The translations under genes were made by a program, and so were the position numbers. The notes beneath the pieces were generated by a model. That model was not told where the DNA came from. It saw only the letters and a list, made by a program, of their open reading frames with translations, and ran no database searches. Shown here in pieces: positions 49,294 to 58,281 of a DNA stretch of 64,000 bases. The stretch comes from Chloracidobacterium sp. Its GTDB lineage: Bacteria; Acidobacteriota; Blastocatellia; Chloracidobacteriales; Chloracidobacteriaceae. Each line of letters opens with the position of its first letter. The first letter of the stretch is position 1. The stretch is from assembly GCA_025057975.1 (NCBI GenBank), contig JANWUV010000005.1, forward strand, positions 124,001 to 188,000, written 5' to 3'.

Positions 49294-50466
49294 CTATGGC
49301 GCGGTGAGAACCTCTGTCAAAACAGCGACGGCATAGGCAATATCTTCCTCATCCAGAATGAGGGGCGGGAGCAGCCGAATAACACTTGGGCCGGCGTTGA
49401 GAACCAGTAACCCTCGTGCCTGAGCGGCTGCGATGTAGGTCGCCGCCGGTTCAGTCAGCTCAATCCCAATCATGAAGCCGCGTCCGCGTACATCTCGAAT
49501 CCGGCGGCTTGGTATGGCGCGCAGTCGCTCAAAAAGCACAGCACTGCGGCGCGCAACCTGCGCCGGAAGGTTTGTTTCCCTGAGAACGTGCAATGTTGCA
49601 CGGGCGGCGGCGCAAGCCAGCGGCCCACCGCCGAAGGTTGTGCCATGCTGGCCGGTCGCCGGCTGCGCCACCCGCTCGCCCACCGCCACGGCCCCCATTG
49701 GAAAGCCGCTCGCAATTCCTTTGGCCATTGTTAGGATGTCCGGCTGTACGCCAACGGCTTCACAGGCGAAGAATGCACCCGTTCGTCCAAAGCCTGATTG
49801 CACCTCGTCTACAATCAGTAACGCGCCACGCTCCCGGCAGAGATGCTGAGCCGTCTGAAGGAATTCAACTGTTCCGGGCCGGACACCGCCCTCGCCTTGG
49901 ATGACTTCAAGAATGACCGCCCCAATCTCATCCGTCACGGCGCGCTCCAGCGCCGCGACATCGTTGTAGGGAACGTACTTAAATCCCGGCAACAGCGGCT
50001 CAAACGGCTCGCGGTATTTTGGCTCCCACGTCGCCGTCAGCGCTCCAGCCGTCCGGCCGTGAAAGCCCCGGATTGCCGCCACAACGCCATGGCGGCCTGT
50101 CGTCAAACGCGCAAACTTGAGCGCCGCTTCATTGGCCTCGGCCCCGGAGTTGCAGAAAAACAGTCGCGTCAAGCCCACCGGCATCACCGCTGTCAGCTCA
50201 GCGTAGAGCTGCGCGCGCTGGTCATTCCCAAACGAGCCGGAACAGGCGATGAGTGTCGCCGCCTGCTGACTGATTGCCTCCACGACAGCCGGATGGCAGT
50301 GACCGAGACTTGCCACGCCATACGCAGCGGTGCAGTCGAGGTAGCGCCGGCCTTCGGCGTCCCAGACATATGCACCGGCACCACGAACAAGGGTAATACC
50401 GCGTGGGAGGTACAACCCCAGGCTGTGTTGGGCTTCAAGCGCAGCAAGGGCGGCGGTTGGCGTCAC
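49294..50466 (-). CDS. Acetylornithine/4-aminobutyrate-type aminotransferase (ArgD-like)
   Basis: 390-residue class III PLP enzyme: FFCNSGAEANEAALKFAR, FHGRTAGALTATW, EVIQGEGGVRP, LIVDEVQSGFGRTG with the PLP Asp, and the PLP Lys in TMAKGIASGFPMGAV, then TTFGGGPLACAAA. The short length and VRGRGFMIGIEL fit the acetylornithine/LysJ subgroup best; without other arg or lys genes the substrate is uncertain. GTG 50466 has AGGAGA five bases upstream. It lies 36 bases after the response-regulator gene, so they may be one transcript. Confidence 0.9.
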   Translation of the reverse strand: MTPTAALAALEAQHSLGLYLPRGITLVRGAGAYVWDAEGRRYLDCTAAYGVASLGHCHPAVVEAISQQAATLIACSGSFGNDQRAQLYAELTAVMPVGLTRLFFCNSGAEANEAALKFARLTTGRHGVVAAIRGFHGRTAGALTATWEPKYREPFEPLLPGFKYVPYNDVAALERAVTDEIGAVILEVIQGEGGVRPGTVEFLQTAQHLCRERGALLIVDEVQSGFGRTGAFFACEAVGVQPDILTMAKGIASGFPMGAVAVGERVAQPATGQHGTTFGGGPLACAAARATLHVLRETNLPAQVARRSAVLFERLRAIPSRRIRDVRGRGFMIGIELTEPAATYIAAAQARGLLVLNAGPSVIRLLPPLILDEEDIAYAVAVLTEVLTAP

Positions 50467-50502
50467 CTCGTCTCCTGAAAGGGGGCGCAAGCCCGGGTAG
50501 CG

Positions 50503-52908
50503 TTAGGCGTCCGTCCTCTGACCGTTGCCCTGCGCCAGATGTTTCTTGATGAGCAGTTCAGCCAGATCAGGAACCACTTCCCAAGCAATTTCGCGGACAA
50601 CCCGATCTGAAATTTCAGCGACTACCCTCCGTACGATGTCGTCCACAACGGCTGGCGGCAGTGTAAAGGATGACCAATCAACGGCGGCTGGCGGCATAGC
50701 TTCAACGGGCGCAACCGGCAAAGCCTCCGTTGTAGCAAGTTGCGCCGTCTCGGCCGCCAGCGGCTCCTCAACATGAGCCGGTAGGACGGAGGGAGTAGGC
50801 GCGACGGCAGCCGAAACCTCAGTAACTGATATTGATTCGTCAACGAGGGTCGCCGGCCCATCTGCAAAACGAACTGACTCATCCACCAGCGTCATTGGCC
50901 CGATCGGCGAAACCGCCGCCGGCGTAGCTTCCACAGCTTCAACCGACGGGGAATCCACCGGTGACGCCGGTGCAAAGGGCGCGATTTCCAGCGCAGCCGG
51001 CGTAAACGTCGGCGCGAATGCCGGCGTCGAAGCGCTTTCTTGCAGCGTCGTTGGCGTGGTAACGGCCATCACCGGCTTCGGCGCAACGGCCGAAACATCG
51101 GCCTCCCCCGCTTCCATAGCGGCTGCCACAGCCGTCTCAGCCTGGGGAGTGTCAACTGCAGAGGTGAAAGATGGGGCTTCTACAACCGGCGTTGGCGGCG
51201 GCAGCGCTGGCTCAACCGACGTTTCAAGTGAAGGAGCGCTGGTTTCAGCGACTTCCATCGCCGCCACGCTGGCTGTTTCGGTGGGTGTTTCAGCAACCTC
51301 AAAGACCAAGGACGGCGCTTCCGCCGCCGGCGTCGGCGCAGACTCAACGGCAGGTTCAACACGAGCCTCTGCCTGCTGTTGTTTGCGGATGGCAAGCAGT
51401 TCGTCCGGGAGTAGATCAGTGTCCGCTATTGAGGACTCTTCCTGCACTGCAATCTCAAAGGCTGGCGGCGACGGTGGTGCAGCTAGCTCCGTCACCGGCT
51501 CCATCACCGGCGCACCGGCTGGCGCAGCGTCATGGGGGCTGGGCGCCGGGGCGACTTCCGCCGCTGGCGGCTCAGCCGCTGTTGGAGGCGAGACCATCCC
51601 AACCAGAAAGTCAGGCGGCGGGATTGGCTCACTCAAAAGATCGCTTGTTTGAACGGTCGTTAGCGATGTTGTGGCTGGAGGCAAGGAGGTGGTTTCGTCC
51701 TTGGTCTCCAACGCCGTTGCCAAAGGAGGTTGGTCAAGCGGACTTGTCCACGGAGGCGTAACCTGTGCTGGCGGGGTGACAACAAAAGTGGGCGCTGAAA
51801 CTTCCGCAGCAACTGGCGACGACTCGCTTGTCCCTGCGTCAACAATAAAGACCGGGGCTTCTTCCAGCGGCGCTGCTGCGGCGGAAACAGGCGTCTCAGC
51901 CGGTTCAGAGGAAACAACCGCGCTAACCTCTTGCGTAAGGATTTCCGTCTGAACCTCTGTCGCCGGCGTAACCAGGACATCTGGTGTAGACGATGGCGCA
52001 AACGTTGGGGCCTCATCCAGTTCCAGCGGCGACTCTGTCTCAAGCGCGCTTGAAGTGGTTACTGGAGTCGGGGCGGCTGCCAACAGTTCGGGGAGTTCCG
52101 CCGGATCGAGCTTCGTGGTGGTCACACCAAAGTCCGGCGGCGGCATCGGTGGAAATGTCGGACGAGCGATCGGCGTAGAAAGCGTCTTGGGCGGCTCCGG
52201 ATAGGTCAACACGGGTGGCGCTTGTTCCGGCGGCGGCAGGTCAAGAATAAAGTCCCCTGTGTCCTGAGAGGGTGGCGGCGACGGCGCTGGATCAAGCGGC
52301 AGGAGCGGTTCCAAGTCAGGAAGCCGCCCGTCGTCTATCATTGAAGGTGTAACCTTAATCGTTGGCGGTGGAACATCGGCTTTCGGATCCAAGCCGACAA
52401 AGTGAAAGCTCGGCGGTTGGTTGCCAAGCGCGGACGGCTCCTTCGCGACAGGAGTAACAGGCGGTGGAGCAAACGAGCCAAGCACTTGTGTCTGAGCAAC
52501 TGACGGCGCGGTGGTTGGCGGCGAGGCCGGCTTTGGCGCAGCCCGTTCCAGCATTTTCCGAATGAGCGCGACAAACTCCTGCTCCGCAATTGGTTTGACA
52601 ATATGTCCGTCAGCCTTGACGCGCTTAGCTTCCTTTTCGTCGTACGGCTCAAATTTGCCTGTTAGGAGGAGAACCGGAATATGCTTGAAGTCTGGATGTT
52701 GCTTGACGTATTCGCACACCTCGTAGCCGGTGCGGCCAGGCATGAAGACATCGGCCAGAATCAAGTCCGGTTGGATGGCGGGCAGTTTCGAGACCGCCGT
52801 TTCCCCGTTGCTTAGAGCGACGACGTCAATCTCGCACTTTTCAAGGTACAGCCCGAACATCTTCTGGATGCTCAAACTGTCGTCTGCCAGCAGGACTTTA
52901 CGACGCAT
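50503..52908 (-). CDS. Response regulator with giant Pro/Ala/Glu linker and conserved C-terminal helix
   Basis: 801 residues. An intact receiver domain (1-120): Asp9-Asp10, phospho-acceptor Asp53 (LILADVFMPGRTG), Thr83 and Lys105. Then about 600 residues of low-complexity Pro/Ala/Glu/Val/Thr sequence without any predicted fold. The last 60 residues are ordered and charged (VDDIVRRVVAEISDRVVREIAWEVVPDLAELLIKK), an amphipathic helix block also seen in other acidobacterial regulators as far as I recall. No DNA-binding domain. It may be a polar or surface-anchored signalling scaffold, as in FrzS-type proteins, but that is a guess. Confidence 0.82.
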   Translation of the reverse strand: MRRKVLLADDSLSIQKMFGLYLEKCEIDVVALSNGETAVSKLPAIQPDLILADVFMPGRTGYEVCEYVKQHPDFKHIPVLLLTGKFEPYDEKEAKRVKADGHIVKPIAEQEFVALIRKMLERAAPKPASPPTTAPSVAQTQVLGSFAPPPVTPVAKEPSALGNQPPSFHFVGLDPKADVPPPTIKVTPSMIDDGRLPDLEPLLPLDPAPSPPPSQDTGDFILDLPPPEQAPPVLTYPEPPKTLSTPIARPTFPPMPPPDFGVTTTKLDPAELPELLAAAPTPVTTSSALETESPLELDEAPTFAPSSTPDVLVTPATEVQTEILTQEVSAVVSSEPAETPVSAAAAPLEEAPVFIVDAGTSESSPVAAEVSAPTFVVTPPAQVTPPWTSPLDQPPLATALETKDETTSLPPATTSLTTVQTSDLLSEPIPPPDFLVGMVSPPTAAEPPAAEVAPAPSPHDAAPAGAPVMEPVTELAAPPSPPAFEIAVQEESSIADTDLLPDELLAIRKQQQAEARVEPAVESAPTPAAEAPSLVFEVAETPTETASVAAMEVAETSAPSLETSVEPALPPPTPVVEAPSFTSAVDTPQAETAVAAAMEAGEADVSAVAPKPVMAVTTPTTLQESASTPAFAPTFTPAALEIAPFAPASPVDSPSVEAVEATPAAVSPIGPMTLVDESVRFADGPATLVDESISVTEVSAAVAPTPSVLPAHVEEPLAAETAQLATTEALPVAPVEAMPPAAVDWSSFTLPPAVVDDIVRRVVAEISDRVVREIAWEVVPDLAELLIKKHLAQGNGQRTDA

Positions 52909-52941
52909 TGGCCGTTCTCCTTCTTACGCGGCGGAGCCTGT

Positions 52942-54414
52942 ATGGGCTTTGAATTCGAAACAGAAAGTGAGCGAAAGTTAACACCCTTGTCGAGGCCTGT
53001 CAAAAACTTCACCTCCCACCGGCCAAAACATCATCCGGCGTTAGTTTCCGGACGCGCCACCCGGTGGGGGAAAACTATCCGCGACGCCGTCCATGGTGAC
53101 ATGGCGTTTTCAGCCGATGAAGTGCGTTTGCTGGACACACGCGCCATGCAACGCTTGCGCGGCATCAAGCAGCTTGGCCTTAGTTCCTTGGTGTATCCGT
53201 CGGCGGTGCACACCCGCTTCGAGCACTCCTTAGGCGCATGCCACTTGGCTGGAAGAATCATTGACAGCCTTGAGCAGAAGGGCGTCTACCGCTTCACGGA
53301 AGATGAGCGCCGCCGCATCCGTGCGATGGCGCTGCTACACGACATCACCCACGTTCCTTTTGGACACACCTTTGAAGACGAACGCCGCATTGCGCCACGC
53401 CATGACGCAGATGCGGCGCGGCTCGACGCCATACTGGACGATGATCTGGGCTGGGAGCTTGAACGACAGGGGTTGCTGGCGACAGTGCGCGCTCATCTAA
53501 CCGACGGCGTCGCCCGGACGCCGGACGACGATTTTCTTCACGACATCTTCGCCGGTACGATTTGCGCTGACTTACTAGACTATCTGCGGCGTGATGCGCG
53601 TTTTTGTGGGCTAACAGTGGACTACGACGACCGCCTGTTCACGCTCTTTACACGTCTGGGTGGGCGGCTGGCGCTTGACCTCCAGCGCCATGGACGATTT
53701 CGCCACGACGCCCTATCGGAAGTGGTTCAGGTGTTGCGGATGCGCTACCTCCTGACCGAGCGAGTGTATTTCCATCACGCCAAGATCGCGGCCGGGGCGA
53801 TGCTGTCAAAGGCGCTCGAAATGGCTATCGCCGCCGGCAGGTTTCGCTACGCCGACCTTTTCCACTTGCGGGATGACGTTTTTCTCTACGTTCTGCGTCA
53901 GCAAACCGCCGATCTACCGGAGGTGCGACGACTGCTGGCGGACATTGAGTGTCGCCGACTGTACAAACCGATTTTCTGGACAACCCGTGACGGAATCCGG
54001 GAGGAGGAGCTGGCTGACCTCAAGCGCCGATTTTATGAAAATGCCGACGGCGCACGCGCCCAGCTGGAGACGGAGTTGTGTGAGGCGGTAGGAATGCCCC
54101 AAGGCAGCGTAATTGTCTATTGCCCATCGCCAGACATGTCACTCAAAGAAGCCGATGTGACGGTACAGTTGTCGGAAACGCAGTCGGCGCGGTTGTCGTC
54201 ATTGCGGCATCCTGAGATTGAGACTTTGCTGTTACGGCATCGCCAACTGTGGCGCTTAGTAGTGCTGGCTTGCCCAAACTTTGGACGCCGCGACGCCGCC
54301 ATCCGACGGACGCTAACACGGCTGTGTGAAACGCGACTCAATCTACCCCATGGCGGCGACGGCGGCAGGACGCAACCCCCTTTTGCTTTTCCGCCGTTTC
54401 AGACGCAGGTTTAG
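52942..54414 (+). CDS. HD-domain phosphohydrolase (SAMHD1/dGTPase-like)
   Basis: 490 residues. The N-terminal half reads IRDAVHGDM, then the metal site of HD phosphohydrolases: RFEHSLGACHLA, LLHDITHVPFGHTFED (HD pair), and CADLLDYLRRD (last Asp). This order and the R..H..HD..D set match SAMHD1-like dNTP triphosphohydrolases and their bacterial relatives. The C-terminal 200 residues are less conserved. Divergent from the response regulator. Likely role: dNTP pool or phage-linked nucleotide control, unproven. Confidence 0.88.
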   Translation: MGFEFETESERKLTPLSRPVKNFTSHRPKHHPALVSGRATRWGKTIRDAVHGDMAFSADEVRLLDTRAMQRLRGIKQLGLSSLVYPSAVHTRFEHSLGACHLAGRIIDSLEQKGVYRFTEDERRRIRAMALLHDITHVPFGHTFEDERRIAPRHDADAARLDAILDDDLGWELERQGLLATVRAHLTDGVARTPDDDFLHDIFAGTICADLLDYLRRDARFCGLTVDYDDRLFTLFTRLGGRLALDLQRHGRFRHDALSEVVQVLRMRYLLTERVYFHHAKIAAGAMLSKALEMAIAAGRFRYADLFHLRDDVFLYVLRQQTADLPEVRRLLADIECRRLYKPIFWTTRDGIREEELADLKRRFYENADGARAQLETELCEAVGMPQGSVIVYCPSPDMSLKEADVTVQLSETQSARLSSLRHPEIETLLLRHRQLWRLVVLACPNFGRRDAAIRRTLTRLCETRLNLPHGGDGGRTQPPFAFPPFQTQV

Positions 54415-54443
54415 CCGCTTCAAGCGCCGATAAGTGCTGAAAG

Positions 54444-54459
54444 AGCCTCACACGAGGCT
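54444..54459 (+). terminator. Hairpin between HD gene and rpmF promoter
   Basis: Perfect 6-bp stem with a 4-base loop (AGCCTC-ACAC-GAGGCT), 30 bases after the HD gene stop and 10 bases before the next promoter. No strong T-run follows. Confidence 0.35.
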
Positions 54460-54468
54460 ATCATTGCA

Positions 54469-54496
54469 TTGACAAACATTTAACGAACTCTATAAT
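54469..54496 (+). promoter_or_regulatory. Consensus sigma-70 promoter of rpmF-plsX-bcp
   Basis: TTGACA (54469-54474) and TATAAT (54491-54496), both perfect, separated by 16 bases, 63 bases before the rpmF start. It is the best promoter match in the window and sits right after a terminator-like hairpin, so it should drive strong expression. Confidence 0.85.
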
Positions 54497-54559
54497 CTCG
54501 CGCTTTTGCATTTTCCGTTGAGTTTTGAGGCAGGTGTTTTTGAAAGGCGGTGAGTACGC

Positions 54560-54751
54560 ATGCCGAACCCAAAACGACGCCACTCTTCATCACGGCGTGG
54601 GAAGCGTCGCGCTCATGACGCGCTTCCTTACCCCACCTTGGTGCGTTGCCCAAACTGTGGGGCGCCGCGCTTGCCGCACCGTGTCTGCGGCGAGTGTGGC
54701 TTCTATCGCGGCCGTCAGGTCATCCAAGTTCGTCGGAAAGAGGAAGAATGA
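54560..54751 (+). CDS. rpmF: 50S ribosomal protein L32
   Basis: 63 residues: the L32 start MPNPKRRHSSSRRGKRRAHD, and a Cys4 zinc knuckle (CPNCG, CGECG) which marks a zinc-binding form. A GGCGGTGAG element lies ahead of the ATG. Its neighbour plsX is a classical partner in many bacteria. Confidence 0.95.
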   Translation: MPNPKRRHSSSRRGKRRAHDALPYPTLVRCPNCGAPRLPHRVCGECGFYRGRQVIQVRRKEEE

Positions 54752-54831
54752 CAAGCGAAACCGCACCGCTCGGCCGGACCGGCCGACGGTGCCGCTGATG
54801 CGTTCTCGTCCGCTGTTTTGGCAAGACGACT

Positions 54832-55881
54832 ATGCTGCACATTGCGCTTGACGCCATGGGTAGCGACCGCGCTCCCAGGCCGGAAATTGAAGGAGCGCTG
54901 TCGGCTGCCCGTGAACTTGGGGTCGAGATTTTGCTGGTTGGGCCGCCCCACCGACTGCAACCGGCGCTGCGGGACGCCGGATGGACAAACGAACCAATTG
55001 CCATCCTTCCTGCCAGCGACGTTGTGACGATGGATGACGCCGCTGTTGACGCCGTTCGCGCCAAGCGTGATTCGTCCGTGCGTATTGGGATTGAAGCTCT
55101 CAAGCAGGGGACAGCCGTCGGTTTTGTGAGCGCTGGCAATACTGGCGCCGTCGTCGCAGCGGCGACCCTGCGGCTGGGGACGCTGCCAAGCGTGATCCGG
55201 CCGGCTCTGGCGACGGTGCTTCCAACGCTGAGCGGACGAGGAACGCTGCTGCTGGACATCGGCGCTAACGCGGACTGCCGCCCTGTGATGCTGGATCAGT
55301 TTGCCGTAATGGGAGCGGCGTACGCCGCGCGGGTGATGGGAGTGGCGCGACCGCAGGTTGGATTGCTCTCCATTGGCGAGGAAAGCGGCAAGGGGAATGC
55401 CCTAACACGCGAGGCGCATGGGTTGCTGCGCCGGCACGCGCCGCACCGAATGTTTGACTTTATCGGTAATGTAGAGGGGAAAGACCTCTACGCCGGCGTT
55501 GCGGATGTAGTGGTCTGCGACGGCTTTACCGGCAATGTCGTCCTCAAAACGAGCGAAGGACTGGCCGCCGCCTTGCTGGCGCTATTGGGACGGGTTTGGG
55601 ACGAGGTGACGCCGCCGCCGAACGCCGCCACGCTCGCCGAGCTGCGGCGGGTGCGTGCCAAGTTTGATTACGCCGAATACGGCGGCGCTCTTCTATTGGG
55701 CGTACCGCACCCCATCGTTATTGCCCATGGGCGTTCAACCGGCCGCGCCATTTACAATGCGATTCGCGCAGCGCGGGACGCCTTCTTGAACAACGTCAGT
55801 CACCAGATCGCCGCCAATGCGACGGCGGCGGTGGTGCAAACGGCGCACTACAACGGCGCAACTCACAACGGACGGACTTAG
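54832..55881 (+). CDS. plsX: Phosphate acyltransferase PlsX
   Basis: 349 residues. Makes acyl-phosphate from acyl-ACP as the first step of phospholipid synthesis with PlsY. IALDAMGSDRAPRPE at the N-terminus, FVSAGNTGAVVAAA, LLDIGANADCRP, GNVEGKDLY and VVCDGFTGNVVLKTSEG are the family blocks. Normal length. Located 80 bases after rpmF, one transcript with it. Confidence 0.97.
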   Translation: MLHIALDAMGSDRAPRPEIEGALSAARELGVEILLVGPPHRLQPALRDAGWTNEPIAILPASDVVTMDDAAVDAVRAKRDSSVRIGIEALKQGTAVGFVSAGNTGAVVAAATLRLGTLPSVIRPALATVLPTLSGRGTLLLDIGANADCRPVMLDQFAVMGAAYAARVMGVARPQVGLLSIGEESGKGNALTREAHGLLRRHAPHRMFDFIGNVEGKDLYAGVADVVVCDGFTGNVVLKTSEGLAAALLALLGRVWDEVTPPPNAATLAELRRVRAKFDYAEYGGALLLGVPHPIVIAHGRSTGRAIYNAIRAARDAFLNNVSHQIAANATAAVVQTAHYNGATHNGRT

Positions 55882-55894
55882 CGGCGAGTTTGAT

Positions 55895-56389
55895 ATGGCT
55901 GTGCAAAATGCTCCGTTGTCCGTTGGCGACCCGGCTCCGGATTTCGCCCTTCAGGACGCCGCCGGCAATCTCGTCAGGCTGTCTGACTTCGCCGGGCGGC
56001 GCGTCGTCCTGTACTTTTACCCGCGCGACAACACGCCGGGCTGCACCAAGGAAGCGTGTGCCTTCAACAGTGTCTTGGACAAGTTAACGGCGCTTGGCGC
56101 ACAGGTCATCGGGATTAGCCCCGACGACGTGCCTTCCCATGCGAAGTTCGCCGCTAAGTTTGGTTTAGCGTTCCCGTTGCTGTCCGATCCCGATCATGTC
56201 GTTGCCGAGCAGTACGGTGTGTGGCAGGCGAAGAAGAACTACGGGAAAACCTACTTCGGCGTTGTCCGCACGACCTTTATCATTGACGAGCAGGGGCGCA
56301 TTGCGCGCATTTTTCCCAAGGTCAAAGTTGAGGGTCACGAAGCGCAGGTGCTTCAGGCGCTTGCCGAACTAGACCGCAAGAAAGGTTAG
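55895..56389 (+). CDS. bcp: Peroxiredoxin (BCP/PrxQ type)
   Basis: 164 residues. Thiol peroxidase reducing H2O2 and alkyl peroxides with thioredoxin. DFALQDAAGN, then YFYPRDNTPGCTKEACAF with the peroxidatic Cys and the +5 resolving Cys typical of PrxQ, and VVRTTFIIDEQG. ATG 55895 gives the usual size; the frame extends back into plsX. It lies 13 bases after plsX. Confidence 0.95.
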   Translation: MAVQNAPLSVGDPAPDFALQDAAGNLVRLSDFAGRRVVLYFYPRDNTPGCTKEACAFNSVLDKLTALGAQVIGISPDDVPSHAKFAAKFGLAFPLLSDPDHVVAEQYGVWQAKKNYGKTYFGVVRTTFIIDEQGRIARIFPKVKVEGHEAQVLQALAELDRKKG

Positions 56390-56425
56390 TTGTCTGGGGT
56401 CTTGGCAGTGGATAGAGGCGTGACG

Positions 56426-57004
56426 ATGGGACAACGGACACAATGGCTTGGGCTGTGGTGGTTGACGTTGGGGGGCTTGGTTGCGGCGGCGGCGCAGGAT
56501 ATTCCCCTCCCGTCGTCAACGCCTACCACTGAGCGAAGCGGTGAGGTGCGCAAGTTCGCCGATCCCGAAGCCGGTTTTGAACTGGAACTGCCGCCTGGTT
56601 GGCGCACGGAAAACGCCATTGAGAACGACGGTCGGCGCATTCTGGAAATCATTTACCGTGATCGCAGCCAGTCATTGCTCAAGGTGCGCCGGGAAGCGAT
56701 CCCGGCCGAGTGCGATGATGATCCGCCGCGTTGTATGGCCGACCGCGAGGCTGAGACTTCACTTCAGTTCCGTCCCGACTTCCAGTTGAAAAAGCGCGAA
56801 CGTTTTTCGACGGCCGTGGCGCGCGGTACGCTGCTGACGTTTACGTTTCGCCGCGTCGGCAAGCCGATGACTGGCCGCTATTACTTTCTACAAACCGACG
56901 AGCGAACGGTCTGGGTGCTACGCTTCGAGGGCGAGACACGCTTCCACGACACCCTGCGCTACCAGACGGATCGGTTGGCGTACTCGTTTCGTCCGCTGCC
57001 GTAA
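56426..57004 (+). CDS. Secreted protein of unknown function
   Basis: 192 residues. A signal peptide (about 1-23, LGLWWLTLGGLVAAAAQ) and a soluble beta-rich domain (FADPEAGFELELPPGW...YRDRSQSLLKVRRE...GRYYFLQTDERTVWVLRFEG) whose plan resembles the PsbP/MOG1-like 'DUF1795' fold, in which GFELELPxGW is a common start. I cannot confirm this. ATG 56426 has GAGG seven bases upstream. It follows bcp by 36 bases and may be in the same transcript. Confidence 0.7.
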   Translation: MGQRTQWLGLWWLTLGGLVAAAAQDIPLPSSTPTTERSGEVRKFADPEAGFELELPPGWRTENAIENDGRRILEIIYRDRSQSLLKVRREAIPAECDDDPPRCMADREAETSLQFRPDFQLKKRERFSTAVARGTLLTFTFRRVGKPMTGRYYFLQTDERTVWVLRFEGETRFHDTLRYQTDRLAYSFRPLP

Positions 57005-57087
57005 GGCATTTTGGAGTGCCCAAGCTTCACTGGCCCGCGAAGACAACTGGAGATCAAGCCGCCTGCACGCTGGACAGGCGGTACAAC

Positions 57088-57507
57088 TTACGCTGGGGCG
57101 ACGGCAATAGCTTTGATTTCAATGAGTAAGTCAGGATGTGGTAGTTCACGAACCGCCACCGTTGTGCGTGTCGGGCCGCTCGCGGCGGTGAAATAGCGGT
57201 CATAGACGGCATTGAAGGCTGCGTAGTCGGCCATATCCGTCAGGAACACCGTCACATCCACAAGGTGGTCAAGCTCGGCGCCGGCGGCGCGTAGGACGGT
57301 TCGCAGGTTCTCGAGAACGGCTTCTGCTTGCGCCGCAATGTCACGCACGACCTGTCCGTCCGGCGTATGAGTCACGCCGGCAATGGTGTCGTCGGCCTGG
57401 CGCGCTGACAGCCCAGAGACAAACAGAAACCCGCCGGCCCGTCGCGCATGCGGATAGTTAGCCCGTGGACGGGCAAAATCGGCCACAATGATGGTATCTT
57501 CGCCCAT
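57088..57507 (-). CDS. RidA/YjgF family enamine-imine deaminase
   Basis: 139 residues. Family block VRDIAAQAEAVLENLRTVLRAAGAELDHLVDVTVFLTDM and the active-site Arg in GPTRTTVAVRELP, with Glu in LLIEIKAIA. These enzymes hydrolyse reactive enamines and imines made by PLP enzymes; this one's longer N-terminus (YPHARRAGGFLFVSGLSAR) resembles the 2-aminomuconate-deaminase-like subgroup. Confidence 0.92.
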   Translation of the reverse strand: MGEDTIIVADFARPRANYPHARRAGGFLFVSGLSARQADDTIAGVTHTPDGQVVRDIAAQAEAVLENLRTVLRAAGAELDHLVDVTVFLTDMADYAAFNAVYDRYFTAASGPTRTTVAVRELPHPDLLIEIKAIAVAPA

Positions 57508-57552
57508 GGCTCGCTAATTCAGTGAGCAAAATGGTTCACAAGGAGACGACCT

Positions 57553-58281
57553 GTGATCCCAGTTCGTGACGACATTCCCTCAAGCCGCATTCCGTTTGTC
57601 AACATCACCCTGATTGTCGTCAACGTCGTCGTCTTTTTGTTTGAACTGGCGCTTACGGAACGTCAATTGCGTCTGTTTTTCTATGAGTTCGCCGTCCAGC
57701 CTTACGAATACCTTCTCTACTTCAGCCCATACAATCACGGTCGTATTGAGCTGACCGATCTTGTCGTGCCGCTGTTTACCTCTATGTTTATGCACGGCGG
57801 TTGGATGCACATCATCGGCAACATGCTCTACCTATGGATTTTCGGCGACAACGTCGAGGATCGCATGGGACACGTCAAATACCTTGTGTTTTACCTGCTG
57901 TGCGGCGTCTTGGCTTCCGGGGCGCATATCCTGTCCGACCCGACCAGCCGCATTCCGAGTCTTGGTGCCAGCGGTGCCATTGCCGGTGTCCTGGGTGCCT
58001 ACATTTGCCTCTATCCGCATGCACGGGTGTTGGTGCTGATACCGGTGCTGTTGTTTTTCTTCACTGCTGAAGTACCGGCATGGATTTTCCTCGGCGTCTG
58101 GATTCTCCAGAACTTCGCGTCCGGTGTGGCCACGCTTGGCGTCGAGACGGCGCAGGGCGGTGGGACGGCCTGGTGGGCGCACATCGGCGGTTTTGTGGTC
58201 GGCGCGATACTTGTCTGGGCCTTCGCCCGTCGCATTCCACCGCGCCGCGTAGTGTACTATTACCCCGACTGGGATGACTGA
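57553..58281 (+). CDS. Rhomboid family intramembrane serine protease
   Basis: 242 residues with about six helices. Catalytic Ser in LGASGAIAG and catalytic His in WWAHIGGFVVG; the HGGWMHIIGNMLYLWIFGDNVED loop is typical of the bacterial group. GTG start with AAGGAG seven bases upstream. The 3' end overlaps the convergent purN by 22 bases. Confidence 0.94.
   Translation: MIPVRDDIPSSRIPFVNITLIVVNVVVFLFELALTERQLRLFFYEFAVQPYEYLLYFSPYNHGRIELTDLVVPLFTSMFMHGGWMHIIGNMLYLWIFGDNVEDRMGHVKYLVFYLLCGVLASGAHILSDPTSRIPSLGASGAIAGVLGAYICLYPHARVLVLIPVLLFFFTAEVPAWIFLGVWILQNFASGVATLGVETAQGGGTAWWAHIGGFVVGAILVWAFARRIPPRRVVYYYPDWDD

Noticed and set aside
51056-51652. Plus-strand frame of 198 codons inside the response regulator gene
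   Set aside because: Low-complexity mirror of the Pro/Ala-rich linker; no start signal.
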